Positions 1 through 10,397 of a stretch of DNA of 64,000 nt are shown one piece after another. Made by a program: the position numbers and the translations under genes. Each line of letters starts with the position of its first letter. Position 1 is the first letter of the stretch. Under the pieces are notes generated by a model. The model ran no database searches, was not told the origin of the DNA, and worked only from the letters and a program-made list of their open reading frames with translations. Source of the DNA: Peronospora farinosa (Eukaryota > Oomycota > Peronosporomycetes > Peronosporales > Peronosporaceae); contig CANTFK010000661.1 in assembly GCA_947646735.1 (NCBI GenBank), positions 124,001-188,000 on the forward strand, written 5' to 3'.

Positions 1-199
1 TAAGAGAGGTCCATTGGTTCTGGACCTCCGCCCTCCTGTCGTCTCGGTGGACGATAGGACCCCGAGTGGATGTGAGACTGTTGTAGGCTAAAGTCCTCCT
101 GTTCCGGTGCTGAGATCGCTTGATCCAGCGATTCTAGTTCCAAGCGGAACAGGTGGGTCTTGACAGGACCATCTGTCAGACCCTTAATGAACACAGTAA
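1..199 (-). pseudogene. Distal gag fragment of Gypsy element D
   Basis: Read on the minus strand, this stretch is open and encodes a continuation of a Ty3/Gypsy capsid (gag) protein: a segment with VFIKGLTDGPVKTHLFRLE, then a Pro/Arg-rich part ending in EPMDLS. It joins in sense to the gag reading frame that stops being recognisable at 10398, on the far side of element A. The 4 bases next to element A (196-199, GTAA) are repeated at 10398-10401, so this is the second half of one gag gene split by an insertion. The fragment runs off the window start, so the rest of D cannot be seen. Confidence 0.75.
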
Positions 200-380
200 T
201 GTGGTGAAGTGCTAATTTTGTGATGTGGAGGTCCCAGACTCCAGTCGGATTCGGAGTATAGGCCGTGGGTCAGGGACAGGGGACCAGAGAGACAGGGGTC
301 TCGAAGGAGAGCGACCGTTGGTGGAGAACAATCCGCAGGATCCGCCGAAAGAAAATCAGTATCAGGGTGGAGTTGATCAT

Positions 381-672
381 GGCCCCTCATTGATCGACCT
401 GGCCCCTCGTTGGTAGACCCGGGTCCCTCATAGGTCGACCCGGTCCCTCATTGGTAGACCTGGGTCCCTCATCGGTAGACCTGGTCCCTCGTCGGTCGAC
501 CCAGTCCCTCGTTGGTCGACCCGGTCCCTCATCGGTCGACCCGGTCCCTCGTTGGTCGACCCGGTCCCTCATTGGTAGACCCGGTCTCTCGTTGGTCGAC
601 CCGGTCCCTCATTGGTCGACCCGGTCCCTCATTGGTCGACCCGGTCCTTCATTGGTCGACCTCGGCCCCTCG
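381..672 (+). repeat. 20-bp tandem array in the LTR
   Basis: About 14 head-to-tail copies of a 20-21 bp unit with consensus GGTCGACCCGGTCCCTCATT, with variants such as GGTAGACC. The core GGTCGACC is a perfect 8-bp palindrome. The same array occurs in the other LTRs (9587-9697, 30936-31226, 42118-42440, 44780-45090) with different copy numbers. Confidence 0.9.
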
Positions 673-775
673 GGGTTCCGCCACTCCGGACCAATTAATA
701 CAAGGATCAGACCAGTCGACGCAAGAAATCAGAGCATCAGGCAAGGATAGAGTAAAGGAGTTAAAAGGATAGGAC

Positions 776-797
776 TATATTAAATACTACTCAATTT
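776..797 (+). promoter_or_regulatory. Candidate LTR core promoter
   Basis: An AT-rich TATATTAAATA stretch (776-786) is followed at once by CTCAATTT (790-797), which resembles the oomycete initiator-type core (TCA followed by pyrimidines). It lies downstream of the tandem array and is conserved in all LTR copies (e.g. 9801-9825, 31328-31350). The placement fits U3/R, but there is no transcript evidence. Confidence 0.25.
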
Positions 798-1372
798 GCG
801 ATCCACGTGGCACGACTCCGTCACCCAAGAAGGACTTGTTCTAAGTTACTCACTGTTCCGGGAAGGGATATATTTTGGCCCCCCGTCGAAGACAGTTGCG
901 TAGCAAAGTTCAAGGGCGAATAGAGCTCCAGGATATATTTGGCCTGTGAGCACGTTCGAGTAGCAACACCCCCCAAGACCCGCTATCGGAAGCGGTCTCC
1001 CTCACCTCAAGGTCCGGGAGCAACGTAAAGGTCAGGTGGTTAATACCCTTGAAACGCGAAGGAAAAGGCCAGGGATAAGATCCCTAGAGAATTTGGCTCT
1101 AAGCCCACTCTCGACAAGGTCGATCGAGTGGCCACCTACCGGCCCACCGAGTGAAGCATATCCACTCGAGGCCCCCCAGGTCTACCTCCCTCAAGGCAGA
1201 CATCTACATCGTCACCAAGTCTTCCGAAGAGTGCAACCCGCCAGCCGACGGGCACACAAGGTGAGAAGAAGGTCCATACGCGGCATCGAAGTACCCCTCC
1301 GACAGTCGGCAGCCCGGCACAGTGAGTGGTTTGGGGTCTCATCATACAATTTTTAGAGCCCTCTCCACCACA

Positions 1373-3925
1373 ATGGTGCGCGTGCCCGGATCTTCGGAAG
1401 ACGCGGGATTTCACCGCGAGTCCCAAGACGATAACGATGTTCATGTCAAGAAGGAGCACAAGACCGAAGAGTCACTGGAAGACCGATCGCCAGTGACTCA
1501 AGAAGAAACAAACAAAGGATCGAACCGACCGGGCCTTGGGAGGGGCCCGGTCAACATGGTCGAGGTTGAATTCATTGAAGAAAAACCTAAATACCCTCCC
1601 TATGTCCTCGTTGAGGACACCTTGGGTCATGACGCCTATCATGATCCAGAGGACCATCAGCCGACGGTGAAAACCGAGAGGCTAAGGTCCCCCAAAAAAC
1701 AACAAAACAAGATCGCGCAATCCAAGCCGACGAAGTTCCGGATGAAGGCTCCCGGAAACACCAAGTCGATAGGCCCCGAGAAGTCAGGACTGGCATCATG
1801 GACAGACGCTGATGTCACGGGGACCTACCACCAACGCAAGCTGAACGCGTTCCTGGAGAGCGACCCCGTCGCGAAGATCCTGGAGATCCGGCAGCTGGGT
1901 CAACTCACTGGGCCGGTGTCGACTCTGCCACGGCTGCACTCCGTCACGGACGCGATCACAGCGCTGGTCACCATGCTTCGTGAAGCGAACATGGTCGCAG
2001 GTCGGTTCGACCCGGACGACCTGCTATCCCTGGGATTCGACAGAATCACAACAACGTTAGAGCATATGCACAAGCGTCTGTCGATCCTAGTTGGTACCAC
2101 GTCAGCAAAGGAACACCCACCTCTGACGACACCCACACAAACACGGTCCAAGGACAGCCAGATGACGCTTCAAGACATCACGGTGGGTCCCCAAATGTAC
2201 GGAGCCGCCGGCCGCCCAGGGGCGAATCAAGGCCCATCTCAACAACTGATGCCACGCGGCCAGAGGGAAGCAGCTCCGTGGTCCCCAGGATCGTCCTCAA
2301 CTGGGTCGGTCACTAGGATGCCCCTAGGCCCTACTGGAGCGGCGCTGCTCCAGGACCGAGCGCGCAGCGCGGAGCAGGAGCCAAGTGGTCTTAAAACGGC
2401 GACGCGTGGCAAGAATGAAAATCATTCCGATTTTCAGCCAATGGGAAATCAGCAGGAGAAAAAGTTGGAATTTGCTCTGCCCCGTGACGAAGATGCTGGG
2501 GGGGAAGGACCTACCTACCCGGTAGGTGATCTGCAGACCCTCTTCGACGCGGCGATGACAAGATTTTTGAATGGACGCCAAGTACCGCGGGCACACCCTA
2601 ACGGGAATGCAGCAGGAGAAAGACCAGAGGCGCAAAGGACGACCGCTCACCATGACAAGTATCCAGGCATACAAATGCCAAGAGGCCACATGATGACCGA
2701 CGTCGATATGGAATCCGTCGGTTCCTGTGAGTTCGACCCTGACAACATGGATTTGAGGGGACCTCAGTCGATGATGGCGAACGCAGCGCTGGGACAGATG
2801 CCAAATATGGTCCCTCGCATCAAACTATCGGCGACCTCGGACCTTAAAGAATTTCATGGAAGAGACCAAGACGAAGACAGAGCGCGCAGCTGGGTATCGA
2901 CGGTCAAGACAGCATTCATAAAAGACCAAGCACCAGATGATGAACGATGTCTCGTTTTTGGAGGATTGCTGACTGGACCGGCACAGAATTGGTACCGTCA
3001 ACTGGGTCGCTCAGTCCGAGGAAACTGGAAGGACTTAATCCAAGAGTTCAAGATTCGGTTCTGTGGTACGGGGGAACCTGTCGCCCGTCAGTACTACCAT
3101 GCGAAGAAAAGGTCGGAAGAGACCCCGCTGGATTATCTGTACCGCCTGAATGTGCTTGGACTCAGGGCGAAGATGAAGATTAAGGATGTTTAGCCCAAGG
3201 TTCAGAAGGATCACGTCGATCACTACATTTTGACGGTGGACGACCCGGAGCTAGCAGACAAGTTGGCTATGCTGCGTCTGGCGGACGTGGAAGAATTGGA
3301 GGTAGTATTGACAGCATGTCAGCGGACGAAGGCAAGACGAGGCAAGATGCTGTTTGGATCAAACAAGTTTCGTCAGAAGGCACCGGCACTACCCGAGAGG
3401 CCGAGAGATATGAATCGCCGCTCCATACATGCAGTACGGACGCCTCTGGAAGACTCGAGATCTGAAGATTCCAGCCCAGACTCTTCGGAGAACGAAGGAG
3501 ATTTAAGACGAGTCTACCTTATGGAGAAAGAAGCAGGAAGGGATCCAAGTGTGAGGTTCTCAAAGAATCTACCGACCAGAGAGGCCGACCAACATCGCCA
3601 GGCAGTAGACCAGCGACCCGGCCCATCATCAGCGACCCCTAACACGAGATGTGCATATTGCGGGTCCAAGAAACACGGAGATCTGAATTGCTGAAAAAGA
3701 TTGACCTGCGACCGCTGTGGAAGGAAGGGTCACCCGTCTGACCGCTGCCTGTTTGTATGCCGGGGTTGTGGAGAGATTCACGAGATTGGGAAGTGCAGTT
3801 CTATATTTTGTTCCGTCAATGGTACAACCCAGCCAAGCATGCAGGGATGTTCCCGGAGAAACTCGAGAAGATGGCAAATTAGGACGCTCGCCAGGTTTGA
3901 ATCTGGTACGAGCCGAGCGTTCTAA
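1373..3925 (+). pseudogene. gag of element A, with stops
   Basis: Gag polyprotein region (nucleocapsid and capsid-like). The first ORF opens at the ATG at 1373, overlapping the primer-binding site, and runs to a TAG at 3191-3193. Copy C has a sense codon there, so this stop is specific to A. The frame then continues to a zinc knuckle of form C-x2-C-x4-H-x4-C (CAYCGSKKHGDLNC), a TGA at 3692-3694, and in the same frame a second knuckle CDRCGRKGHPSDRC, ending at 3925. The N-terminal third is charged and low complexity; the central part (about 2830-3190, containing NWYRQLGRSVRG) looks like a Gypsy capsid domain. Family membership is clear from the knuckles and position. Confidence 0.82.
1374..1391 (+). 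other. Primer-binding site of element A
   Basis: TGGTGCGCGTGCCCGGAT begins one base after the 5' LTR. It has the form expected of the complement of a tRNA 3' end (TGG pairs with CCA, then acceptor stem and part of the T arm). The same sequence follows the 5' LTR of copy C (31932-31949). Which tRNA it matches cannot be decided from this window. The gag start ATG at 1373 overlaps it. Confidence 0.7.
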
Positions 3926-5103
3926 TTGTTGCATCTTTGCATATGTGGAGAAACAGCCCAAGGAGGGGACGGGTATTCCAGTTAAGATTGGAAATATATC
4001 GAAGATTGGAAATTACCCTGTGGTCCATGTTGCTTCTTTGAATGAACCTAATAGTTTTGTTCGAGAAAGTTCAGTAATGGAGTTGGACTTATTTGCCAGG
4101 CGAGTCTAGGGGGTACTGGAAATACCACGCCCCTACTAAATGGTTCAGGCAAGCGAAAGCCTTTGGAAAGGTCAACAACGACCATGCAAATTTGTTGTTC
4201 GATACTGGTGCCGAGATATCCATTCTGGATATCGCCTTTGCTCATAAGGTAGGCTGCCAAATTGATGAAAGTGAACGACAAGAATGTATTGGTATTGAGG
4301 AAGCCGTATACACCACGGAGGGGCGCACTCGCATTAAGGTCACTCTGAATGGAAACTTGGTGTACATCTTTAAGGTGTGGGTAGGCCCTATGGTAGGCCA
4401 AGATGCAATTTTGGGGATGGACTTCATGGTTCCAGCCGGTATCCGGTTAGACTTGGCCGACGGAACTCTTTGACTCCCCGATGAGGTCAGGGTACAGTTG
4501 ACTGGGCGAAGGACACTGTATAATACGCGAGTATCGGATGTAAAATTGGGTCGGTATGTAGAGATATCCGTTGGAGGATGTACGGAAGTGCCTCTCAAAA
4601 GGTCGACCTCAGAACAGTGGAAATTGTGGGTCACGAGAGGCGAACGATGGGTGACCACCATGATACAAGGGATAGAACGTCGACCGATTTTAAAGATAAC
4701 CAATGTCAGCCCTCGCCCCTTAACATTGCACGAAGATACCAAGGTAGGTATGTGGTTGACTAGGGAGCAAGTTCCAAGAACGCAAGGGTTTGTCTCGGTA
4801 GGCTCTCGAAGATATGCGGAATGGCTAAATCTGGCTTATGAATCTACTACCGACCAAGTCGACCATCAGGTCGACCCAACGGAAGAGGAAGAGGGGCCAC
4901 TAGTGGAGAGACCAGAGTATAAGACTCCGTCACACATCTTACAGCGACCGCAGGCCCCAATTCCAATGATGAATATAACGCACCAACCGGTACCCGACAG
5001 TGAAGAACAACCGTGCGAAGAGAGGGTGAATTGGCAGGAGGGGACCGCCCAAAAGCGAAGTGTATTTGAAGAAGACCTACCTGCAGTGATCACTTACCAA
5101 TGA
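3717..5103 (+). pseudogene. Protease region of element A
   Basis: Retropepsin-like aspartic protease. It is read in a frame shifted +1 relative to gag, and the two open frames overlap at 3717-3925. The catalytic motif is LFDTGAEISILD near 4198, and the ILGMDFM flap-distal motif lies near 4411. The frame is broken by an extra T near 4091 (copy C lacks it) and by a TGA at 4471-4473 (cysteine codon in copy C). A further stop at 5101-5103 just before RT is shared with copy C. The region downstream of the protease (4498-5103) is an uncharacterised linker. Confidence 0.8.
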
Positions 5104-5125
5104 GAAGGAAGCCAAACTGGTAGAC

Positions 5126-7330
5126 TTGTTACAGGCAGATGACCAGGTGCGTTATTTCGAGAGTGGAGAACTTTGGGCCGAGGACATAAGGCCAGGGTGG
5201 GCGGTCGTACCGGAAGTGGACCCCTCATCTGAAGGTATTGCGTTAGAAGATATACAGATTCCTGATCCAGATGGGAACACTCCCGAAGAGGTGGACCGGT
5301 TGCGACAAATAATATGGAAGAAACGACATCTGCTGATGGGCAAAGGTAACGCCTTACCCCCGGCCGCCCGAGGAGCGATATGCGATATCGATGTAGGGAA
5401 CGCAAGACCGATCACGCAACGCGTACGGAAGGTGGCCCCTCAATTCAGAGAGAAGCTAGCCGACCTGATCAAGGGATTGTTATCAGCAAAGATCATTCAG
5501 CCTTCCACCTCGCCATGGGCCAGCCCAATTGTAATTATCGTGAAAAAGAATGGGGTCGATATTCGATTGTGTATCGACTATCGGTTGGTGAATGATCTCA
5601 CCCATCTCATGGTATACCCGATTCCGTTGATTAACGAATTACTGGAAGACTTGGACGGAGCTTTATGGTACTGTTCTCTTGATATGGCGAGTGGTTTTTG
5701 GGTCGTCAGTATGACCGGAAGGGTGAGACTAATCTCAGCTTTCGTTACTCCACTGGGATTATTTGAATGGCTTCGGATGCCTTTTGGGCTTAAGAATGCG
5801 CCTCAGATATATCAAAGGCTGTTGGATAATGCGTTATATGGATTCTTGCGGATTTCGTTAGGGGCTGCCACAGAGGAAACAGAGGATTTGTTCGCAACAG
5901 GGGAACCAGATGCAAACTCGGGCTTCTCTATATTGGGTCGACGATCATACATTGACGATATACTTGTTCCGGCCGAATCGTGGGACTTATTATACCAGAA
6001 AGTGGAGCGGCTGCTAGACGTGTGTGACCATTGGAATTTGTCGGTCAGTGCCGTCAAGAGTACGTGGGGGTGTCGGAAGGTCGATTACCTTGGACATCGG
6101 GTGTCCAAAGAGGGACTAGAGGCCCACACAAAGGACCTTCCGTCTTTGGTGGACCTTCCTTTACCGACAACGATGAAGGCTATGCAATCATTTCTTGGAA
6201 GCCTGAATTACTACAGCAGATATATCGAAGATTATGCTGTATACGCGTCGATACTCTATAAACTGAGAGAGGTGGATTTTCACGCTTGGAGGTGCAAATT
6301 GAAGGTTAACGATGAAGTGAAGGCCCAGGAAGACGAAGAAGAAAAATGGTCGAAGGTACAAGTAGCGTTTGCCATGCTCAAGAACAAGATTGCTACAGCG
6401 CCCATCCTACGACATTTCGACCCGGCTAGAGAGGCAGTTATTATTGTCTACGCAAGTAAATACTCCATCTCGGCGTCATTGATGCAGAATTACGACGGTC
6501 TGTATATGCCAGTAATGTTCACGAGCCGAACCTTCAAGTCAAACGAGTTGAACTATAGCACAGTGGAAAAGGAAGTGCTGGCGTTGTTACGAATATTGGA
6601 GACTTGCTTCACGATGTTGGTCACCCGACTTCTCAAGGTTCTGGCGAGACATTCTACATTAGACTGGCTAGTGAAGTCTTCGGGGTTGCAAGACCGCTTG
6701 GGAAATTGGGCCGCTCTCTTGTCCCAGTGGATTTTGGAGATTGTGAAATGCAAGAAAGGCGAAGACCAGGTGCTGGGGGCGTTAGAAGCCAGTATTACGC
6801 CTCGAGAAAATGTAGACTCAATTCTGTCGTCGATTGCTACCAAGAAGCAATCCAGGCAGACGGTCGACCTACAGACGACCACAGTGGAACTAAATGAAGA
6901 ACTGTATGTGATGATTTTCGATGGGTCGGCCCGGGTGAAGCAAGGGGTAGGCTCCTGCAGCGCTATTGTATGGAGACTTCCTGCATGGACTATAGTTGAA
7001 GCTGCGTCGATATTTCTCGACAAGTCTACAGTGAATGAGGCGGAATATAAGGGCATGTTGCTGGGTTTTGACCTGTTAGAGTCGCTGGACCGACGGCGGT
7101 TTATGATTTGTGGAGATTCCAATTTGGTTATAAGATAGATGCGTGGAGAGATCGAGGGCAAGGCTTCAGGTTTATCCCCGTTACGGGCCAAGGCGTTGAG
7201 TAAGCTCCAGTCGTGGTCCAACGATGCAGTCTTACACGTGAATCGAGACTGGAATCAGAGCGCGAACTAGTTGGCCAGTGCGGCTTTACATCATCAGCAA
7301 GGGGCCGAATCCATACCGAAAGGAGAGTGG
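5126..7330 (+). pseudogene. Reverse transcriptase with two RNase H domains, element A
   Basis: One 670-codon ORF (5126-7138) carries RT and RNase H. RT motifs in order: SPWASPIVIIVKKNG (fingers), LDMASGFW, MPFGLKNAPQIYQRL, and the catalytic SYIDDIL (about 5947). An unusual insertion of roughly 30 residues precedes that box. A Gypsy-type RNase H follows (VYASKYSISASL, then TVEKEVLALLRIL), with Tyr where the first catalytic Asp normally stands. A second RNase H starts near 6899: FDGSARVKQGVGS, then NEAEYKGMLLG, then GDSNLVI. A TAG at 7136-7138 interrupts it; copy C has a Gln codon. A 20-nt loss near 7338 relative to C breaks the frame further. Confidence 0.85.
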
Positions 7331-7343
7331 TCAGGTCTAGAAG

Positions 7344-9070
7344 GTGTTAATCCCTAAAGACTGGAGTCCGTCAGTCAAGATATCCGCGGTTACGAGGTCA
7401 CGGTCCCCCGTCAGAATATCTGGAGAGTTCATGCAAGAAGATGTGATACAACAACTCCGGATGGACAGGATCCGAGATGCGCAAAAAGAGGAGAGCTGGG
7501 TACGCGAGTTGAAGGCATATTTGAAGGGAGACTGGAATGACCTGTCTGTGGAATCGGCTCGAACTTGCAGCAAGTTGTCGGGAGACATGAGATAAGTGAA
7601 GAAGGACTGCTAGTGTACTGCCCCGGCCAGGAAATCGAGGGAGACGACCGAGATATAACTGCCAAATTGGTGATACCCGGGAGTCTCCAGGCCGACGTTC
7701 TCCATCACTATCATACGAGTTTGGAAGGCGGCCATCAAAGGGATCGACGTACCTATCATCGGATTCGACGATATTGTCATTGGAGGGGTCTGTTCCGGAG
7801 CGTCCAGAAATATGTGGGTCAGTGCATGGATTGTGAGACTGGAAAAGGGAGGCCCACTTTACAAGGGAAGTCTCCGGGAAATGTTGAAGCGACGTACCCC
7901 TTCCAAATTATCGCGATGGACCACATACCATCTCTCCCCAAGTCGCATAAAGGAAACACGGAACTACTGATCTGGATCGACCTGTTCACAGGTTATGTGA
8001 TGGCTAAGGCTATTGCGTCGCGGACGGCCCAGAAAGTAGCTGAGGGGTATGAAGAATGTGTTTCCGCCGTTTTGGCGCCAGTGAGACGATCCGTCACGAT
8101 CGGGAGCCGGGGTTTATGTCGGACTTCTTCCGAGCGTTCAGTCGTATGGTGGGTCAACGTCAGAGAGCGACCATGGCCTACCGACCTCAAGCGAACGGCA
8201 CTGCGGAGAGAATGGTCCAGACTCTAACGAGATCGCTAAAGATGTACGAAGCCGACGTGGGACAGCGAGACTGGGATGAATACGCGGAACGTTTAACGTT
8301 CGCGTCAAACACTGCTCAAGACAGAGTTTGGGAGGAAAAACCGTTCTATCTGGTCGATGGATGGAATGCTAGTACTACTCTTGAGACCATGTTACCGGTG
8401 GTAAACACTCGACGTCGAATCAGGACCTCAGAGATGGAGATATCGGATTCAGAGACACTATCAGCGAGCTAGAGACCAATTCGACGATAACCTACGAGCA
8501 GCTAGTCAGGCTCGGGTGCAAGCGCATAATGAAGGGATAGTCGGCCACAAAATTCAGCCAGGGCCCCGGGTATGGATATACTTAGACCGAGTGAAGGAGG
8601 GGTACGCCAAGAAATTGGCCCACCTATGGCACGGACCGTTCCGAGTTCGGGAACTAGTCGTAGGGCATGCAGTAAGTTTGGAATTACGAGGCACAGAATA
8701 TAGACCATTTCCAATCGTGCACATCTCCAAGCTCAATCCCGTCAGAAAATTCCCCGATCGACCTAGTAGCAAGCTGAAATTGGATAGAGCAGATCGAGTT
8801 GACTTCAACGAATGTCTGTTACCAGAAGATAGCTGGGTGCGGGAATTGGAAGAGGGCGAGTATGAGGTTAAAGAAATTTTAGAGAGTCGTACAGGCAAGA
8901 AGACTCGGTATGGGAGGCAACAACGAGAATTCCTCGTGGAATGGAAGGGACACCCTGACCCCTCGTGGGTGGACGAAGTGGATCTGAATTGCGGAGCCTT
9001 ACTCCGGGACTTCGAACGCAAGAAGACAAGCCATAACCGCTTCGAAGTAATGCAAAGCCATGAAAACTAG
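7344..9070 (+). pseudogene. Integrase and chromodomain, element A
   Basis: Ty3/Gypsy integrase in several frames. A zinc-binding HHCC region (HHYHTSLEGGHQ, then CMDCETGK) and the first catalytic Asp (AMDHIPSLP) lie in the 7565-8227 frame. The second Asp (RHDREPGF) and the catalytic Glu (NGTAERMVQ) lie in the 8056-8472 frame. The C-terminal part 8516-9070 contains the GPFRV and YRPFPIVHISKL motifs and a chromodomain (YEVKEILESRTGKK, then REFLVEWKGHPDPSWVDE). The frame breaks near 7580 and near 8060 recur in all four copies of this region in the window; another near 8415 is shared with the two minus-strand copies but not with C. Confidence 0.85.
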
Positions 9071-9408
9071 CAGACGGTAGCAAGTTTCTAAGAAGGTGGA
9101 CCGAGTCCCTCAATGGTCGGCCCAGCCCCTCGTTGGAAGACTTAAGTCGCCTGCGGGGCGACCTTGAACTTCCACGAACCAGGGGCGATTGAAGGGGCTG
9201 GGGCGACCGAGGTCGGCTCTTCAGACGGTGGATCAGCGGACGGTGGGTCAGCAGACGGTGGGTCAAAACCAGGGGAAGACATGGCTGGACAGACACGAGT
9301 TAGAGATGGATGAGCAACAACGGGACAGTAAAGGACCTACGTAACGAAGGAAGTGAAGACATGCGCGTGCTCAATCCGTTGTACGGTTGAGCAAGTGCAG
9401 GGGGCGGC
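9071..9408 (+). other. pol-to-LTR spacer with deleted antisense ORF
   Basis: No sense gene. Bases 9071-9180 match the start of the C spacer (39650-39760), and 9181-9400 match its end (41692-41910). About 1.9 kb of the C spacer, which holds the antisense ORF, is missing. A remnant of the N-terminal Pro/Ser-rich part of that antisense ORF is still readable on the minus strand. The final bases AGGGGGCGGC (9399-9408) are the likely polypurine tract. Confidence 0.7.
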
Positions 9409-10397
9409 TGTGGTAAAGTGCTAATTTTGTGATGTGGAGGTCCTAGACTCCAGTTGGATGCGGAGTAGGCCGTGGGTCAGGGACAGGGGACCAGAGAGAC
9501 AAGGGTCTCGAAGGAGAGCGACCGTTGGTGGAGAACAATCCGCAGGATTCGCCGAAGGAAAATCAGTATCAGGGTGGAGTTGATCATGGCCCCTCATTGA
9601 TCGACCTGGCCCCTCGTTGGTAGACCCGGGTCCCTCATAGGTCGACCCGGTCCCTCATTGGTCGACCCGGTCCCTCATTGGTCGACCCGGTCCCTCGGGG
9701 TTCCGACACTCCGGACCACTTAATACAAGGATCAGACCAGTCGACGCTAGGAATCAGAGCATCAGGCAAGGATTGAGTAAAGGAGTTAAAAGGATAGGAC
9801 TATATTAAATACTACTCAATTTGCGATCTACGTGGCACGACTCCGTCACCCAAGAAGGACTTGTTCTAAGTTACTCACTGTTCCGGGAAGGGATATATTT
9901 TGGCCCCCCGTCGAAGACAGTTGCGTAGCGAAGTTTAAGGGCGAATAGAGCTCCAGGATATATTTGGCCTGTGAGCTCGTTCGAGTAGCAACACCCCCCA
10001 AGACCCGCTATCGGAAGCGGTCTCCCTCACCTCAAGGTCCGGGAGCAACGTAAAGGTCAGGTGGTTAATACCCTTGAAACGCGAAGGAAAAGGCCAGGGA
10101 TAAGATCCCTAGAGAATTTGGCTCTAAGCCCACTCTCGACAAGTTCGATCGAGTGGCCACCTATCGGCCCACCGAGTGAAGCATATCCACTCGAGGCCCC
10201 CCAGGTCTACCTCCCTCAAGGCAGACATCTACATCGTCACCAAGTCTTCCGAAGAGTGCAACCCGCCAGCCGACGGGTACACAAGGTGAGAAGAAGGTCC
10301 ATACGCGGCATCGAAGTACCCCTCCGACAGTCGGCAGCCCGGCACAGTGAGTGGTTTGGGGTCTCATCATACAATTTTGAGAACCCATTCCATCACA
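9409..10397 (+). repeat. 3' LTR of element A
   Basis: A 989-bp LTR that begins TGTGGTAAAG and ends CATCACA, followed by the target duplication GTAA. It differs from the 5' LTR by about nine fewer tandem units and by scattered point changes, so insertion is not very recent, or the array evolves fast. Confidence 0.9.

Larger units (their letters stand above)
200..1372 (+). repeat. 5' LTR of element A
   Basis: An LTR of 1173 bp with ends TGTGGTG...CACCACA (7-bp inverted ends). Its 3' half matches 9700-10397 closely. The U3-like part holds a tandem array of about 14 units of roughly 20 bp, against about 5 in the 3' LTR, which explains the length difference. Short ORFs inside the LTR recur in every LTR copy on both strands and have no protein features, so they are not called as genes. 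Confidence 0.92.
200..10397 (+). mobile_element. Complete chromodomain Ty3/Gypsy LTR retrotransposon, copy A
   Basis: A 10.2-kb element with two direct LTRs (200-1372 and 9409-10397) that begin TGTGGTG/TGTGGTA and end CACCACA/CATCACA, a 4-bp target duplication GTAA (196-199 and 10398-10401), a primer-binding site right after the 5' LTR, a purine-rich tract before the 3' LTR, and the order gag, protease, RT, RNase H, second RNase H, integrase, chromodomain. That gene order and the chromodomain place it with Ty3/Gypsy elements of chromovirus type. It is non-autonomous as it stands: gag, protease and integrase carry stops or frame breaks. Compared with copy C at 30756-43138 it lacks about 1.9 kb between pol and the 3' LTR. 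Confidence 0.93.

Noticed and set aside
381..672. Array considered as a CRISPR
   Set aside because: The units are adjacent with no unique spacers, and the DNA is eukaryotic.
387..772. Overlapping ORFs across the 20-bp array
   Set aside because: They arise because the 20-21 bp unit lacks stops in some frames; the peptide is low complexity and changes frame with unit number.
1036..1356. ORF of 106 codons inside LTRs, repeated at 10061, 14404, 31591, 42802 and 45462
   Set aside because: It lies in LTR sequence, varies in end point with each copy, overlaps an antisense ORF of equal length and shows no domain. It repeats only because the LTR repeats.
6553..7221. 222-codon antisense ORF opposite RNase H, also at 16931 and 43354
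   Set aside because: It mirrors the conserved RNase H frame; its persistence follows from conservation of the sense strand, and no domain is seen.
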